Source: Streptomyces spiramyceticus (lineage in GTDB: Bacteria; Actinomycetota; Actinomycetes; Streptomycetales; Streptomycetaceae). Taken from it: a stretch of DNA of 64,000 nucleotides. The stretch lies in assembly GCF_028807635.1 (NCBI RefSeq), contig NZ_JARBAX010000001.1, positions 3,769,501 to 3,833,500 on the forward strand. Reading direction: 5' to 3'. Positions within the stretch are counted from its first letter, which is position 1. Every line of letters begins with the position of its first letter. Below the pieces are notes generated by a model that was not told the origin of the DNA, ran no database searches, and saw nothing but the letters and a program-made list of their open reading frames with translations. The position numbers and the translations under genes were made by a program. Positions 34,800 to 44,632 of this stretch are shown here, piece by piece.

Positions 34800-35273
34800 T
34801 GCAAAGTAAACATTTAATGTCGAGTGCTCTTCGGGTCAATCTCACCTGGGCTTGGCCTGTTCGTTGCCCCGCAAAGCGGAAGGGGCGGCATTCCGGACTC
34901 ATCCGGAAAGCTGCCCCTTCGCGCGATCGAGTGCCTCTCGGACGCCGAATCCGAGTGCACGAAGCTGCTCGCGTCCCGTCGACGACATGTCGAGGGTGGC
35001 GACGCCGGCTTCGGGTCTTCCTCCCCGTGCTGGGCCAACTCCCCTTATTCCGCTGGGCGTTCATGATCGAACGGAGGCGGTCGTGGAGGAAGCGACCGCG
35101 TCAACGGTGACCGTACGGGCGCCCCATCGATCTGGCGGAGGGCCGGACTGGGGATCTCCTGGAGCGACTGCGTGGCCTGACGGATATGTGGAGCCCGGGT
35201 CAAGAGATGTCAAGCATCAGGCGCAGTTGCGTGGGACTGGTGAAAATTGCCGACGTACCGGATCAACGCACGA
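34800..35273. other. gene-poor interval with an inverted repeat
   Basis: No convincing gene in about 470 bases. The clear structure is an 18-base imperfect inverted repeat (34880-34897 with 34902-34919, two mismatches, loop CTCA). Open frames here have poor codon periodicity and span the hairpin. A segment near 35070-35170 faintly recalls a transposase N-terminus but is too degraded to call. Confidence 0.5.
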
Positions 35274-35314
35274 CTGAGGGCCGTCGTTCCGGCATTCGGA
35301 ACGACGGCCCTCAG
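35274..35314 (-). terminator. strong hairpin after the NlpC/P60 gene
   Basis: A perfect 18-base inverted repeat (35274-35291 with 35297-35314), loop GCATT, 22 bases beyond the stop of the hydrolase gene. Confidence 0.85.
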
Positions 35315-35336
35315 TCTCAAAGACAGAAAAGACAGA

Positions 35337-36164
35337 TCAGAGAACGCGGACCGCGCCGCTCGCCGGGTAGCCCGACAGGTCCTGGATGACGACGCCCTTG
35401 CTGGGGTTGGCGGCATCGAGGTACTGGCCGTCGCCGATGTAGACGCCGACGTGGTACGCGGAACCGGCGCCGCCCCAGTACAGGATGTCGCCGACCTGGA
35501 GGTTGGACGTACCCACCTGGGTACCGGCCACCGACTGGTCCTGCGAGACGCGCGGGAGGTCGACGCCGACCGTCCGGTACGCGGCCTGGACGAGGCTGGA
35601 GCAGTCCCAGGCGTTGGGGCCGGAGGCGCCCATGACGTACGCGTCGCCGAGCTGTGCCTTGAGGAAGGCGACGACGGTCGCGGCGCTGCCGGTGCCCGTC
35701 GAGGAGCCGACGGAGACGCCGGAGTCGTTGGAGGAGGCGCTGAGCGTCGTACGCTCCGCGGCACGCGAGGCGCGCTCCTTCTCGGCCGCTGCTTCAGCGG
35801 CCTTCTTCTTGGCGGCCTCTTCGGCCTTCCTCTTGGCTTCGGCCTTGCGCTCGGCCTCCGCCTTTTCCTTCTTGGCGATCTTCGCGGCCTGGGCGGCGGC
35901 CTCGTCCTGCTGGGCCTGGAGGTCGTAGGCGTGCGCGACCTGCTGGGTGGCCTCGGCGGAGACGGCGACGGTGTTCGCCAGGTCTGCGGTGAGCGTGGGC
36001 ATTTCGATCGTGGCGGTCACCGGCTCGGCATTCGCCGGCCCGGCAGCACCGGCCACCGCGATCGTGCTGAGGACGCCACCGGCAACTCCGGCTCGGAGCG
36101 CGACCTTCGATGCGCTGCGAGGGCGGGGCTTCCGGTGGCTGGGTATGTGAGCGGTGAGGGACAT
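35337..36164 (-). CDS. secreted NlpC/P60 (C40) peptidoglycan hydrolase
   Basis: 275 residues. An R-K-P-R-P-R signal peptide ends around A-N-A. A long Ala/Glu/Lys coiled coil covers about 85-140, then a Ser/Gly/Thr linker. The NlpC/P60 domain occupies 155-275, with nucleophile Cys in W-D-C-S-S-L and His in Y-H-V-G-V-Y-I-G. It cuts peptide stems of the wall (D-Glu to diamino acid). There is no good ribosome site before ATG 36164 and the leader is long, which suggests leader-based control. It is divergent from nuo across a 745-base gap that carries a Crp-like site. Confidence 0.92.
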   Translation of the reverse strand: MSLTAHIPSHRKPRPRSASKVALRAGVAGGVLSTIAVAGAAGPANAEPVTATIEMPTLTADLANTVAVSAEATQQVAHAYDLQAQQDEAAAQAAKIAKKEKAEAERKAEAKRKAEEAAKKKAAEAAAEKERASRAAERTTLSASSNDSGVSVGSSTGTGSAATVVAFLKAQLGDAYVMGASGPNAWDCSSLVQAAYRTVGVDLPRVSQDQSVAGTQVGTSNLQVGDILYWGGAGSAYHVGVYIGDGQYLDAANPSKGVVIQDLSGYPASGAVRVL

Positions 36165-36401
36165 GGGACAACCGCTATCAGGGGTTTGCGGTTCCCTTCA
36201 AGAAAGGTGTGCTGCGCCACAGTTGCGCCGCGTCGGCCCGAATCGGGCTTCTGCCGGGCTTTATTGACGCCGTAACGGGCAATACGGGCATCGGTGATCA
36301 AGCCTGTGATCATGGGCTTTCCGCAATACGCCCCAATTGCCCGACGCCTACCACCCGTTCACACCGATGGCCAAGCCCGCTTTTACCGGAGCCGGAATCG
36401 A

Positions 36402-36415
36402 GTGGCGCAGGTCAC
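36402..36415. promoter_or_regulatory. Crp-like binding site
   Basis: GTGGCGCAGGTCAC fits the Streptomyces Crp consensus GTG-N6-GNCAC. It sits inside a 23-base word (36402-36424) that recurs with three changes at 36746-36768, where the second half-site is ATCAC. Confidence 0.45.
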
Positions 36416-36495
36416 AGATCGGCAACCTTCTCGATCATGAGGGCTCGTGAAGGCGTGCACGCGTCCACATTCGTCCGCGGACCTCCCCCGGGTAG

Positions 36496-36528
36496 GTGAG
36501 TGGCAGGTGAGTGGCAGGTGAGTGGCAG
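36496..36528. repeat. three tandem 11-base repeats
   Basis: The unit GTGAGTGGCAG occurs three times without gaps, with a partial fourth copy. It lies in the divergent control region and has no known role. Confidence 0.85.
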
Positions 36529-36793
36529 GTGAATGCGGGTGCCTTTATCACCTCACGGCCGTCCATTGCCAATTTGCTCGTACGTGCCATGGCTTGATAG
36601 CGCGGCACCCCCTGCGACCAGCGGTAACGCCTTCGCTTGTCACGTCTCGTAGCCACTCGTGCACTTCGCGTATGAAGATCACCGCTCACCCGACTTAATG
36701 ATCGTTCGTCGGGTGGTGGAGATCACAAAGGCGTTGTCGCACCCCGTGTCGCAGATCACAGACCGGCAGGCATAGGATGCGAGGCAGCCGGGC

Positions 36794-36811
36794 TTGTGAA
36801 CTGCCTCACAT
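36794..36811. promoter_or_regulatory. Rex-like operator (ROP) before nuoA
   Basis: TTGTGAACTGCCTCACAT matches the Rex consensus TTGTGAACGCGTTCACAA at 13 of 18 positions, with the left half perfect. Rex senses the NADH/NAD+ ratio and is known to control nuo in S. coelicolor. The site lies 16-33 bases after a candidate -10, a place that fits repression. Confidence 0.65.
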
Positions 36812-36814
36812 ATA

Positions 36815-36841
36815 CATGATCTTCGCGTGGCGAAGATCATG
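36815..36841 (+). other. perfect hairpin in the nuoA leader
   Basis: 12-base arms (36815-36826 with 36830-36841) and a 3-base loop, four bases after the Rex-like site and 68 before the nuoA start. It could be an attenuator or an mRNA stabiliser. Confidence 0.7.
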
Positions 36842-36909
36842 GAGGCGGGGTGAGGTGCAGGCCCGGGGTGCGGTCCAACGGTCAAGGACGACTGGAAGGA
36901 GCGAGGAGC

Positions 36910-37269
36910 GTGAATGCCTACGCGCCCATCCTCGTGCTCGGCGCCCTCGGGGCAGGGTTTGCGATCTTTTCCGTGGTCATGGCCACGCTTATCGGCCCAA
37001 AGCGCTACAACCGGGCAAAGCTTGAAGCGTACGAGTGCGGCATCGAGCCGACACCCACACCCGCCGGAGGCGGCCGCTTCCCCATCAAGTACTACCTGAC
37101 GGCGATGCTCTTCATCGTCTTCGACATCGAGATCGTCTTCCTCTATCCCTGGGCCGTCTCTTTCGACGCCCTGGGGCTTTTCGGGCTCGTCGAGATGCTG
37201 CTCTTCGTGCTCACCGTGTTCGTTGCCTACGCGTACGTATGGCGGCGCGGCGGCCTGGAATGGGACTGA
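36910..37269 (+). CDS. nuoA: NADH-quinone oxidoreductase subunit A
   Basis: 119 residues, three membrane helices (about 5-28, 62-82 and 88-112). Family blocks are Y-E-C-G-I-E-P and F-D-I-E-I-V-F-L-Y-P-W. GTG 36910 is the start, preceded by GGAGCGAGGAGC. It is part of the membrane arm near the quinone entry and opens the 16-kb nuo operon. Confidence 0.95.
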   Translation: MNAYAPILVLGALGAGFAIFSVVMATLIGPKRYNRAKLEAYECGIEPTPTPAGGGRFPIKYYLTAMLFIVFDIEIVFLYPWAVSFDALGLFGLVEMLLFVLTVFVAYAYVWRRGGLEWD

Positions 37270-37287
37270 GGGGCTGAGGGGTCACCA

Positions 37288-37842
37288 ATGGGACTCGAAG
37301 AGAAGCTGCCCAGCGGCTTTCTGCTGACCACCGTCGAACAGGCCGCGGGCTGGGTACGGAAGTCCTCCGTCTTCCCCGCGACCTTCGGCCTCGCCTGCTG
37401 CGCCATCGAGATGATGACGACCGGGGCCGGCCGCTACGACCTGGCCCGGTTCGGCATGGAGGTCTTCCGCGGCTCACCGCGCCAGGCCGACCTGATGATC
37501 GTGGCCGGCCGGGTCAGCCAGAAGATGGCGCCGGTGCTGCGGCAGGTCTACGACCAGATGCCGAACCCCAAGTGGGTTATCTCCATGGGTGTTTGCGCCT
37601 CTTCAGGCGGAATGTTCAACAATTACGCAATTGTGCAGGGTGTTGATCACATTGTTCCCGTTGACATCTATTTGCCTGGTTGCCCACCCCGCCCCGAGAT
37701 GCTGATGGACGCGATTCTCAAGCTCCATCACAAGATCCAGAACTCCAAGCTCGGGGTGAACCAGGAAGAGGCGGCCCGCGAGGCGGAGGAAGCGGCCCTC
37801 AAGGCGCTCCCCACCATTGAGATGAAGGGGCTGCTGCGGTGA
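37288..37842 (+). CDS. nuoB: NADH-quinone oxidoreductase subunit B
   Basis: 184 residues carrying the terminal N2 [4Fe-4S] cluster, which hands electrons to menaquinone. Its ligands are the tandem Cys in F-G-L-A-C-C-A-I-E, one in M-G-V-C-A-S-S-G-G, and one in [11 protein letters not shown]-terminal helical tail rich in Glu/Ala follows. A patch at about 37575-37690 is less GC-biased at third positions than its neighbours. It overlaps nuoC by four bases. Confidence 0.96.
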   Translation: MGLEEKLPSGFLLTTVEQAAGWVRKSSVFPATFGLACCAIEMMTTGAGRYDLARFGMEVFRGSPRQADLMIVAGRVSQKMAPVLRQVYDQMPNPKWVISMGVCASSGGMFNNYAIVQGVDHIVPVDIYLPGCPPRPEMLMDAILKLHHKIQNSKLGVNQEEAAREAEEAALKALPTIEMKGLLR

Positions 37843-38573
37843 GCGAGATCAACGAGCCGAACCCCGACAAGGAACTCAGCGCGCAGAATCTGCCCGGCCA
37901 GCGCGGTGAACACGGTGAGGAGATTCGCGTCCAGCGGGGCATGTTCGGCGCGAGGAACGGCGGCGACACCTCGGGCTACGGCGGTCTCGTCCGTTCCGTA
38001 CGCCTGCCGGGGCCCGCGACCCGGCCCTACGGGGGCTGGTTCGACGAGGTCGCCGACGAGCTCGAAGGCGCCCTGGAGGAGCAGGACCTCCTCCCGGCGA
38101 ACGCCATCGAGAAGACCGTCGTCGACCGCGGCGAGCTCACCTTCCACATCGCGCGCGAACACCTGGTGCAGGTGGCGAAGACGCTGCGCGACGACCCGGC
38201 CCTGCGCTTCGAGCTGTGCACGGGCGTCAGCGGCGTCCACTACCTGGGGGACAACGGCCGGGAGCTGCACGCCGTCTACCACCTGCGCTCGATCACCCAC
38301 AACCGGCTGATCCGCCTCGAAGTGAGCGCCCCGGACAGCGATCCGCACGTCCCCTCGCTGGTCGCGGTCTACCCGACCAACGACTGGCACGAGCGCGAGA
38401 CGTACGACTTCTTCGGCCTCATCTTCGACGGGCACCCCGCCCTCACCCGGATCATGATGCCGGACGACTGGCAGGGCTTCCCGCAGCGCAAGGACTACCC
38501 CCTCGGCGGCATTCCCGTCGAGTACAAGGGCGCCCAGATCCCGGCTCCGGACCAGCGGAGGTCGTACTCGTGA
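37839..38573 (+). CDS. nuoC: NADH-quinone oxidoreductase subunit C
   Basis: 244 residues; peripheral-arm subunit that braces NuoD and NuoB. The hallmark [18 protein letters not shown] is at about 184-202, then the terminal R-K-D-Y-P-L-G-G. The first 60 residues are a polar extension beyond the core. C and D are separate genes, unlike E. coli. Confidence 0.95.
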   Translation: MSEINEPNPDKELSAQNLPGQRGEHGEEIRVQRGMFGARNGGDTSGYGGLVRSVRLPGPATRPYGGWFDEVADELEGALEEQDLLPANAIEKTVVDRGELTFHIAREHLVQVAKTLRDDPALRFELCTGVSGVHYLGDNGRELHAVYHLRSITHNRLIRLEVSAPDSDPHVPSLVAVYPTNDWHERETYDFFGLIFDGHPALTRIMMPDDWQGFPQRKDYPLGGIPVEYKGAQIPAPDQRRSYS

Positions 38574-39895
38574 CTACCCCATCTGCATCTGCACGCGAGA
38601 CCACCGAGGGTCCCGTATATACAGTCACCGGCGGCGACTGGGACGAGGTCGTCCAGTCCGCGGCCAAGGCCGACGACGAGCGCATCGTCGTCAACATGGG
38701 TCCCCAGCACCCGTCCACGCACGGCGTGCTCCGGCTCATCCTCGAAATCGACGGCGAGACGGTCACCGAGGCCCGCTGTGGCATCGGCTACCTGCACACC
38801 GGCATCGAGAAGAACATCGAATTCCGGAACTGGACGCAGGGTACGACCTTCGTCACGCGCATGGATTACCTCATGCCGTTCTTCAACGAGACGGCGTACT
38901 GCCTGGGCGTCGAGAAGCTGCTCGGCATCGAGGAGCAGATCCCGGACCGGGCGACGATCACCCGCGTCATGCTGATGGAGCTCAACCGGCTCGCTTCCCA
39001 CCTGGTGGCCATCGCCACCGGCGGCATGGAGCTCGGCGCCACGACGATCATGATTTACGGATTCCGTGATCGTGAACTCATTCTCGATGCCTTCGAGCTG
39101 ATCACCGGCCTGCGCATGAACCACGCGTACATCCGCCCCGGCGGCCTCGCCCAGGACCTGCCACCGGGGGCGATGGACCAGCTGCGCGAGCTTGTGAAAA
39201 CCATGAAGAAGAACCTGCCGGAGTACGACAAGCTCGCCACCGGCAACCCCATCTTCAAGGGCCGCATGCAGGACGTCGGCTACCTCGACCTCACCGGCTG
39301 CATGGCGCTGGGCGCGACCGGCCCGATCCTGCGCTCGGCCGGGCTGCCGCACGACCTGCGCAAGAGCAACCCCTACTGCGGTTACGAGACGTACGAGTTC
39401 GACGTACCGACCGCCGACACCTGCGACGCCTACGGCCGCTTCCTGATCCGCCTCGAAGAGATGCGGCAGTCGCTGCGCATCGTCGAGCAGTGCCTGGACC
39501 GGCTCAGGGAGCCGGGCCCGGTGATGGTCGCCGACAAGAAGATCGCCTGGCCCGCCCAGCTCGCGCTCGGCCCGGACGGCCTCGGCAACTCGCTCGACCA
39601 CATCAAGAAGATCATGGGCACCTCCATGGAGGCCCTGATCCACCACTTCAAGCTGGTGACCGAGGGCTTCCGGGTCCCGGCCGGCCAGGCGTACACGGCC
39701 GTCGAGTCGCCCAAGGGCGAGCTCGGCGTCCATGTCGTGAGCGACGGGGGCACCCGCCCCTACCGGGTCCACTTCCGCGACCCGTCCTTCACCAACCTGC
39801 AGGCCATGGCGGCGATGTGCGAGGGCGGCATGTTCGCCGACGTCATCGTTGCCGTCGCGTCCATCGACCCTGTGATGGGAGGCGTCGACCGGTGA
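38570..39895 (+). CDS. nuoD: NADH-quinone oxidoreductase subunit D
   Basis: 441 residues, related to the large subunit of NiFe hydrogenases but without its metal cysteines, and forming the quinone pocket with NuoB. Early motif [13 protein letters not shown] and the G-Y-L-H-T-G-I-E-K block are clear. GTG 38570 overlaps the nuoC stop (GTGA). The first 35 residues are variable. Confidence 0.96.
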   Translation: MTTPSASARETTEGPVYTVTGGDWDEVVQSAAKADDERIVVNMGPQHPSTHGVLRLILEIDGETVTEARCGIGYLHTGIEKNIEFRNWTQGTTFVTRMDYLMPFFNETAYCLGVEKLLGIEEQIPDRATITRVMLMELNRLASHLVAIATGGMELGATTIMIYGFRDRELILDAFELITGLRMNHAYIRPGGLAQDLPPGAMDQLRELVKTMKKNLPEYDKLATGNPIFKGRMQDVGYLDLTGCMALGATGPILRSAGLPHDLRKSNPYCGYETYEFDVPTADTCDAYGRFLIRLEEMRQSLRIVEQCLDRLREPGPVMVADKKIAWPAQLALGPDGLGNSLDHIKKIMGTSMEALIHHFKLVTEGFRVPAGQAYTAVESPKGELGVHVVSDGGTRPYRVHFRDPSFTNLQAMAAMCEGGMFADVIVAVASIDPVMGGVDR

Positions 39896-40737
39896 CAGAC
39901 GTAACTCGGACGAGTCTCGGCATGCCCCAGCTCCCCGCCCCCGACTACCCCGCCGACGTACGCGCCAGGCTCGACGCGGACGCGCAGGAGGTGATCTCCC
40001 GCTACCCCGACAGCCGGTCAGCCCTGCTGCCGCTGCTGCACCTCGTACAGGCGGAGGAGGGGCATGTCACCCGTACCGGCATCCGGTTCTGCGCCGAGTC
40101 GCTCGGCCTGACCACCGCCGAGGTCACCGCCGTCTCGACCTTCTACTCGATGTACCGGCGCAAGCCGTCCGGGGACTACCAGGTGGGCGTCTGCACCAAC
40201 ACGCTGTGCGCGGTGATGGGCGGCGACGCCATCTTCGACGAGCTGAAGCAGCACCTGGGCGTCGGCAACAACGAGACGACCGACGACGGCAAGGTCACCC
40301 TCGAACACATCGAGTGCAACGCGGCCTGCGACTTCGCCCCCGTGGTGATGGTCAACTGGGAGTTCTTCGACAACCAGACGCCCGAGTCCGCCAAGCGCCT
40401 CGTCGACGACCTGCGTGCGGGCCGCCCCGTCGAACCCACCCGCGGCGCCCCCCTGTGTACGTACAAGGACACCGCCCGCATCCTGGCCGGCTTCCCCGAC
40501 GAGCGCCCCGGCGCCGTCGAGGCGACCGGCGGCGCGGGCCCCGCCTCCCTCATCGGCCTCAGGCTCGCCAAGGGCGAGGGCCCGCAGCACCGTGTGGTGC
40601 ACCCGCGCGGCGAGGCACCGCAGGACAAGCCGCCCCAGCCCGGCGCCGAGCACCTCAGCTCGCACGACGCACCGCAGCCGACCTCGGCATCCGACCCGGA
40701 GCACCCGGCCGGACCGGTCACCGAGGAGGGGGAGTGA
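39892..40737 (+). CDS. nuoE: NADH-quinone oxidoreductase subunit E, with C-terminal extension
   Basis: 281 residues. The thioredoxin-like core binds the N1a [2Fe-2S] cluster through V-C-T-N-T-L-C and E-C-N-A-A-C-D. E. coli NuoE has 166 residues; here about 100 more form a Pro/Glu/His-rich tail (from about residue 185) of low complexity. GTG 39892 overlaps the nuoD stop. The tail is probably disordered. Confidence 0.95.
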   Translation: MTDVTRTSLGMPQLPAPDYPADVRARLDADAQEVISRYPDSRSALLPLLHLVQAEEGHVTRTGIRFCAESLGLTTAEVTAVSTFYSMYRRKPSGDYQVGVCTNTLCAVMGGDAIFDELKQHLGVGNNETTDDGKVTLEHIECNAACDFAPVVMVNWEFFDNQTPESAKRLVDDLRAGRPVEPTRGAPLCTYKDTARILAGFPDERPGAVEATGGAGPASLIGLRLAKGEGPQHRVVHPRGEAPQDKPPQPGAEHLSSHDAPQPTSASDPEHPAGPVTEEGE

Positions 40738-42113
40738 TGACCTTGTCCACCGAATACGGGAACACCTCCCAGCCGGAGACCGGCGGAGAGATCAGCCCGG
40801 AGAAGGTACTCACACCCGTCCTGTCGGCCTTCTGGGACCAGCCCGAATCCTGGACCCTGGAGACCTACCGGCGCCACGAAGGGTACGAAGGCCTGCGCAA
40901 GGCCCTCGCCATGTCGCCGGACGACCTCATCGCGTACGTCAAGGACTCCGGGCTGCGCGGCCGTGGCGGCGCGGGCTTCCCCACCGGTATGAAGTGGCAG
41001 TTCATTCCGCAGGGCGACGGCAAGCCGCACTATCTCGTTGTCAACGCGGACGAGTCGGAGCCCGGGACCTGCAAGGACATCCCGCTCCTCTTCGCCAACC
41101 CGCATTCCCTCATCGAGGGAATGATCATCGCCTGCTACGCGATCCGCTCGCAGCACGCCTTCATCTACCTGCGCGGCGAGGTTGTGCCGGTCCTGCGGCG
41201 CCTGCACGAGGCGGTGCGTGAGGCGTACGAGGCCGGATACCTCGGCAAGGACATCCTGGGCAGCGGGCTCGACCTGGAGATCACCGTGCACGCGGGCGCG
41301 GGCGCGTACATCTGCGGTGAAGAGACCGCGCTGCTCGACTCGCTCGAAGGCCGGCGCGGCCAGCCCCGGCTTCGTCCCCCCTTCCCTGCGGTCGCGGGTC
41401 TTTACGCATGTCCGACTGTTGTTAATAACGTCGAGTCCATCGCGTCCGTTCCCGCGATTCTCAACAAGGGCAAAGACTGGTTCCGTTCGATGGGCAGCGA
41501 GAAGTCCCCGGGCTTCACGCTCTACTCGCTGAGCGGCCATGTCACCAACCCCGGCCAGTACGAGGCACCGCTCGGCATCACACTGCGCCAGCTGCTCGAC
41601 ATGAGCGGCGGTATGCGGTCCGGCCACCGGCTCAAGTTCTGGACGCCGGGCGGCTCTTCGACACCGATGTTCACCGACGAGCACCTCGACGTCCCGCTGG
41701 ACTACGAGGCCGTGGGCGCCGCCGGATCGATGCTCGGCACCAAGGCGCTCCAGTGCTTCGACGAGACGACGTGCGTGGTGCGGGCCGTGACCCGTTGGAC
41801 CGAGTTCTACGCCCATGAGTCCTGCGGCAAGTGCACACCCTGCCGCGAAGGGACGTACTGGCTGGTCCAGTTGCTCCGCGACATCGAGGCCGGCAAGGGA
41901 CAGATGTCCGACCTCGACAAGCTCAACGACATCGCCGACAACATCAACGGCAAGTCCTTCTGCGCGCTCGGCGACGGCGCCGCGTCCCCGATCTTCTCCT
42001 CGCTCAAGTACTTCCGCGCGGAGTACGAGCAGCACATCACCGGCAAGGGCTGCCCCTTCGACCCGTCCAAGTCGACCGTCTGGGCCGACAGCAATCTGGA
42101 GGTGAACGCATGA
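40737..42113 (+). CDS. nuoF: NADH-quinone oxidoreductase subunit F
   Basis: 458 residues, the NADH- and FMN-binding subunit. [10 protein letters not shown] (about 78-87) begins the nucleotide site, N-A-D-E-S-E-P-G follows, and the N3 [4Fe-4S] ligands are in [11 protein letters not shown] plus a later Cys (S-F-C-A-L-G). ATG 40737 overlaps the nuoE stop (TGATG), with GGAGGGGGAG before it. Confidence 0.96.
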   Translation: MTLSTEYGNTSQPETGGEISPEKVLTPVLSAFWDQPESWTLETYRRHEGYEGLRKALAMSPDDLIAYVKDSGLRGRGGAGFPTGMKWQFIPQGDGKPHYLVVNADESEPGTCKDIPLLFANPHSLIEGMIIACYAIRSQHAFIYLRGEVVPVLRRLHEAVREAYEAGYLGKDILGSGLDLEITVHAGAGAYICGEETALLDSLEGRRGQPRLRPPFPAVAGLYACPTVVNNVESIASVPAILNKGKDWFRSMGSEKSPGFTLYSLSGHVTNPGQYEAPLGITLRQLLDMSGGMRSGHRLKFWTPGGSSTPMFTDEHLDVPLDYEAVGAAGSMLGTKALQCFDETTCVVRAVTRWTEFYAHESCGKCTPCREGTYWLVQLLRDIEAGKGQMSDLDKLNDIADNINGKSFCALGDGAASPIFSSLKYFRAEYEQHITGKGCPFDPSKSTVWADSNLEVNA

Positions 42114-44632
42114 CCGTCACGACAAGTTCTTCCTCCGGGGGCGGCGAGGCGGCAGTGCCGCCCGAAGATCTCGTATCGCTGACGATCGACGGCATCGAGA
42201 TCTCCGTCCCCAAGGGGACGCTGGTCATCCGTGCCGCCGAGCTGCTCGGCATCGAGATCCCGCGCTTCTGCGACCACCCGCTCCTCGACCCCGCCGGCGC
42301 CTGCCGCCAGTGCATCGTCGAGGTCGAGGGCCAGCGCAAGCCGATGGCGTCGTGCACCATCACCTGCACCGACGGCATGGTCGTCAAGTCCCAGCTCACC
42401 TCGCCGGTCGCCGAGAAGGCGCAGCGCGGAGTGATGGAACTGCTGCTGATCAACCACCCGCTGGACTGCCCGGTCTGCGACAAGGGCGGCGAGTGCCCCC
42501 TGCAGAACCAGGCGATGTCCCACGGCGACGCGGACTCCCGCTTCGACGGCAAGAAGCGGACCTTCGAGAAGCCCGTCCCCCTCTCCACCCAAGTGCTGCT
42601 GGACCGGGAGCGGTGCGTGCTGTGTGCGCGCTGCACCCGCTTCTCCCAGCAGATCGCGGGCGACCCGATGATCGAGCTGGTCGAGCGCGGCGCGCTCCAG
42701 CAGGTCGGTACGGGCGAGGGCGACCCCTTCGAGTCGTACTTCTCCGGCAACACCATCCAGATCTGCCCGGTGGGCGCGCTGACTTCGGCGGCGTACCGGT
42801 TCCGGGCGCGGCCCTTCGACCTGGTGTCCTCGCCGTCCGTCTGCGAGCACTGCGCGGGCGGCTGTGCGACCCGTACGGACAACCGGCGCGGCAAGGTCAT
42901 GCGGCGTATGGCGGCCGACGACCCCGAGGTCAACGAGGAGTGGATCTGCGACAAGGGGCGCTTCGCCTTCCGCTACGCGCAGCGTCCCGACCGGCTCACC
43001 ACTCCGCTCGTACGCAGCGAGGCGGGCGTACTCGAACCGGCGAGCTGGCCCGAGGCTCTCGAAGCGGCGGCGAAGGGGCTTTCGGCGGCGCGCGGGCGGG
43101 CCGGTGTCCTGACCGGCGGCCGGCTGACCGTCGAAGACGCCTACGCGTATGCCAAGTTCGCCCGTATCGCACTCGACACCAACGACATCGACTTCCGCGC
43201 GCGCGTGCACAGCAGCGAGGAGGCCGACTTCCTGGCGTCCCGGGTGGCCGGGCGCGGACGCGACCTCGACAGTACGGGGATGACGTACACGGCGCTGGAG
43301 AAGGCGCCCGCCGTCCTGCTCGTCGGCATCGAGTCCGAGGAGGAGGCGCCCGGAGTCTTCCTGCGGCTGCGCAAGGCCAACCGCAAGCACGGCCAGCGCA
43401 CCTTCGCCATCGCCACCCACGCCACCCGGGGCCTGACGAAGGCGGGCGGCACGCTGCTTCCCGCCGCCCCCGGGACCGAAACCGAGTGGCTGGGCGGGAT
43501 CGCGGACCGGGCCGGGCTCGACGCCGACGGGACCGCGGCCGCCGAGGCACTGCGCGGCGCGGGCTCCGTGATCGTCGTCGGCGAGCGGCTGGCCGCCGTT
43601 CCCGGCGCGTACACCGCCGCCGTACGGGCCGCCACCGCGACCGGCGCCACCCTGGTGTGGATCCCGCGCCGGGCCGGAGAGCGCGGCGCCGTCGAGGCGG
43701 GCGCGCTCCCTTCGCTGCTGCCCGGCGGACGCCCCGCAACCGACCCGCGCGCGCGGGAAGAGGTGGCGGCGGCCTGGGGTGTGGCCGAACTGCCGCACCG
43801 CTACGGGCGCGACACCGGCCAGATCATCGAGGCCGCGGCCACCGGTGAACTGGCCGCACTGCTCGTCGCGGGCGTCGAGGTCGCGGACCTTCCGGACCCG
43901 GCACGGGCGCGTGAAGCACTCGACCAGGCCGGATTCCTGGTCTCCCTGGAGCTTCGGCCCAGCGAGGTCACGGACCGGGCGGACGTTGTCCTTCCGGTCG
44001 CCGCCGTCGCCGAGAAGCCCGGCACCTTCCTCAACTGGGAGGGCAGGGCGCGGATGTTCGAGGCCGCGCTCAAGCCGGACCAGATGACGCGCAGCCTCGC
44101 CCCCGCCGACCTGCGCGTGCTGCACATGCTGGCCGACGCACTCGCCCGCGCCGGAGGCGCTGACAAGCACAGCCGTCTGGCGCTGCCCGATGTACGGGCC
44201 GCACGCCGCGAGATGGACCGCCTCGGTGCCTGGGCCGGACCGTACGCCACCGACCCGGCCGAGTCGGCCCAGCCGCTGCCGCGGCCCGGCGACGGCGAGG
44301 CCGTACTCGCGGGCCACCGGCTGCTGCTCGACCAGGGCCGTCTCCAGGACGGCGACGAGGCCCTCGCCGGCACCCGGCACGCGGCGGTCGCCCGGCTCTC
44401 CGAGACCACCGCGGCCGACACGGGCGTGAAGGACGGCGACCTGCTCGCCGTCACCGGCCCTGCCGGGACGGTCCAACTGCCGCTCCAGGTCACACCGATG
44501 CCGGACCGGGTCGTGTGGCTGCCGCTGAACTCGACGGGCGGTGGCGTCGCCACCGACACCGGCGCGGTCCCCGGACAGCTCGTAAGCATCGGCCCGGCGG
44601 CCGAGGCGCCTTCGCGAGGTGAATCCCTGTGA
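42110..44632 (+). CDS. nuoG: NADH-quinone oxidoreductase subunit G
   Basis: 840 residues, the largest peripheral subunit. The N-terminal ferredoxin domain ([2Fe-2S] N1b: F-C-D-H, G-A-C-R-Q-C and a Cys in A-S-C-T) is followed by the His/Cys N5 site around [12 protein letters not shown]4 lies in [12 protein letters not shown] molybdopterin-oxidoreductase-like domain then has its own site, C-E-H-C-A-G-G-C (distal N7-type). The back half is Ala-rich and divergent. It carries electrons from NuoF towards NuoI. Confidence 0.95.
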   Translation: MTVTTSSSSGGGEAAVPPEDLVSLTIDGIEISVPKGTLVIRAAELLGIEIPRFCDHPLLDPAGACRQCIVEVEGQRKPMASCTITCTDGMVVKSQLTSPVAEKAQRGVMELLLINHPLDCPVCDKGGECPLQNQAMSHGDADSRFDGKKRTFEKPVPLSTQVLLDRERCVLCARCTRFSQQIAGDPMIELVERGALQQVGTGEGDPFESYFSGNTIQICPVGALTSAAYRFRARPFDLVSSPSVCEHCAGGCATRTDNRRGKVMRRMAADDPEVNEEWICDKGRFAFRYAQRPDRLTTPLVRSEAGVLEPASWPEALEAAAKGLSAARGRAGVLTGGRLTVEDAYAYAKFARIALDTNDIDFRARVHSSEEADFLASRVAGRGRDLDSTGMTYTALEKAPAVLLVGIESEEEAPGVFLRLRKANRKHGQRTFAIATHATRGLTKAGGTLLPAAPGTETEWLGGIADRAGLDADGTAAAEALRGAGSVIVVGERLAAVPGAYTAAVRAATATGATLVWIPRRAGERGAVEAGALPSLLPGGRPATDPRAREEVAAAWGVAELPHRYGRDTGQIIEAAATGELAALLVAGVEVADLPDPARAREALDQAGFLVSLELRPSEVTDRADVVLPVAAVAEKPGTFLNWEGRARMFEAALKPDQMTRSLAPADLRVLHMLADALARAGGADKHSRLALPDVRAARREMDRLGAWAGPYATDPAESAQPLPRPGDGEAVLAGHRLLLDQGRLQDGDEALAGTRHAAVARLSETTAADTGVKDGDLLAVTGPAGTVQLPLQVTPMPDRVVWLPLNSTGGGVATDTGAVPGQLVSIGPAAEAPSRGESL

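Larger units (their letters stand above)
36165..36909. promoter_or_regulatory. long divergent control region, NlpC/P60 to nuoA
   Basis: 745 bases with no supported gene. It contains a Crp-like site at 36402, a near-copy at 36746, three tandem 11-mers at 36496-36528, a possible -10 (TAGGAT, 36773-36778), a Rex-like operator at 36794, and a hairpin at 36815. The half next to the hydrolase (36165-36360) is the gene's leader and has partial dyads such as TGATCA...TGATCA near 36296-36312. I see no ydaO (c-di-AMP) riboswitch signature there. Confidence 0.6.

Noticed and set aside
35050..35200. A degraded ISL3-type transposase start
   Set aside because: A short stretch reads vaguely like the N-terminal strand of those enzymes, but there are no zinc cysteines, no catalytic domain and no terminal repeats.
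34852..35277. A 141-codon plus-strand frame in the gap before the NlpC/P60 gene
   Set aside because: It spans a strong hairpin and has no ribosome site or recognisable domain.
36165..36360. A ydaO (c-di-AMP) riboswitch before the NlpC/P60 gene, as at some Streptomyces wall-hydrolase genes
   Set aside because: The leader was read on the minus strand and lacks the conserved core such as GACAGCTAACCTCG; only local dyads are present.
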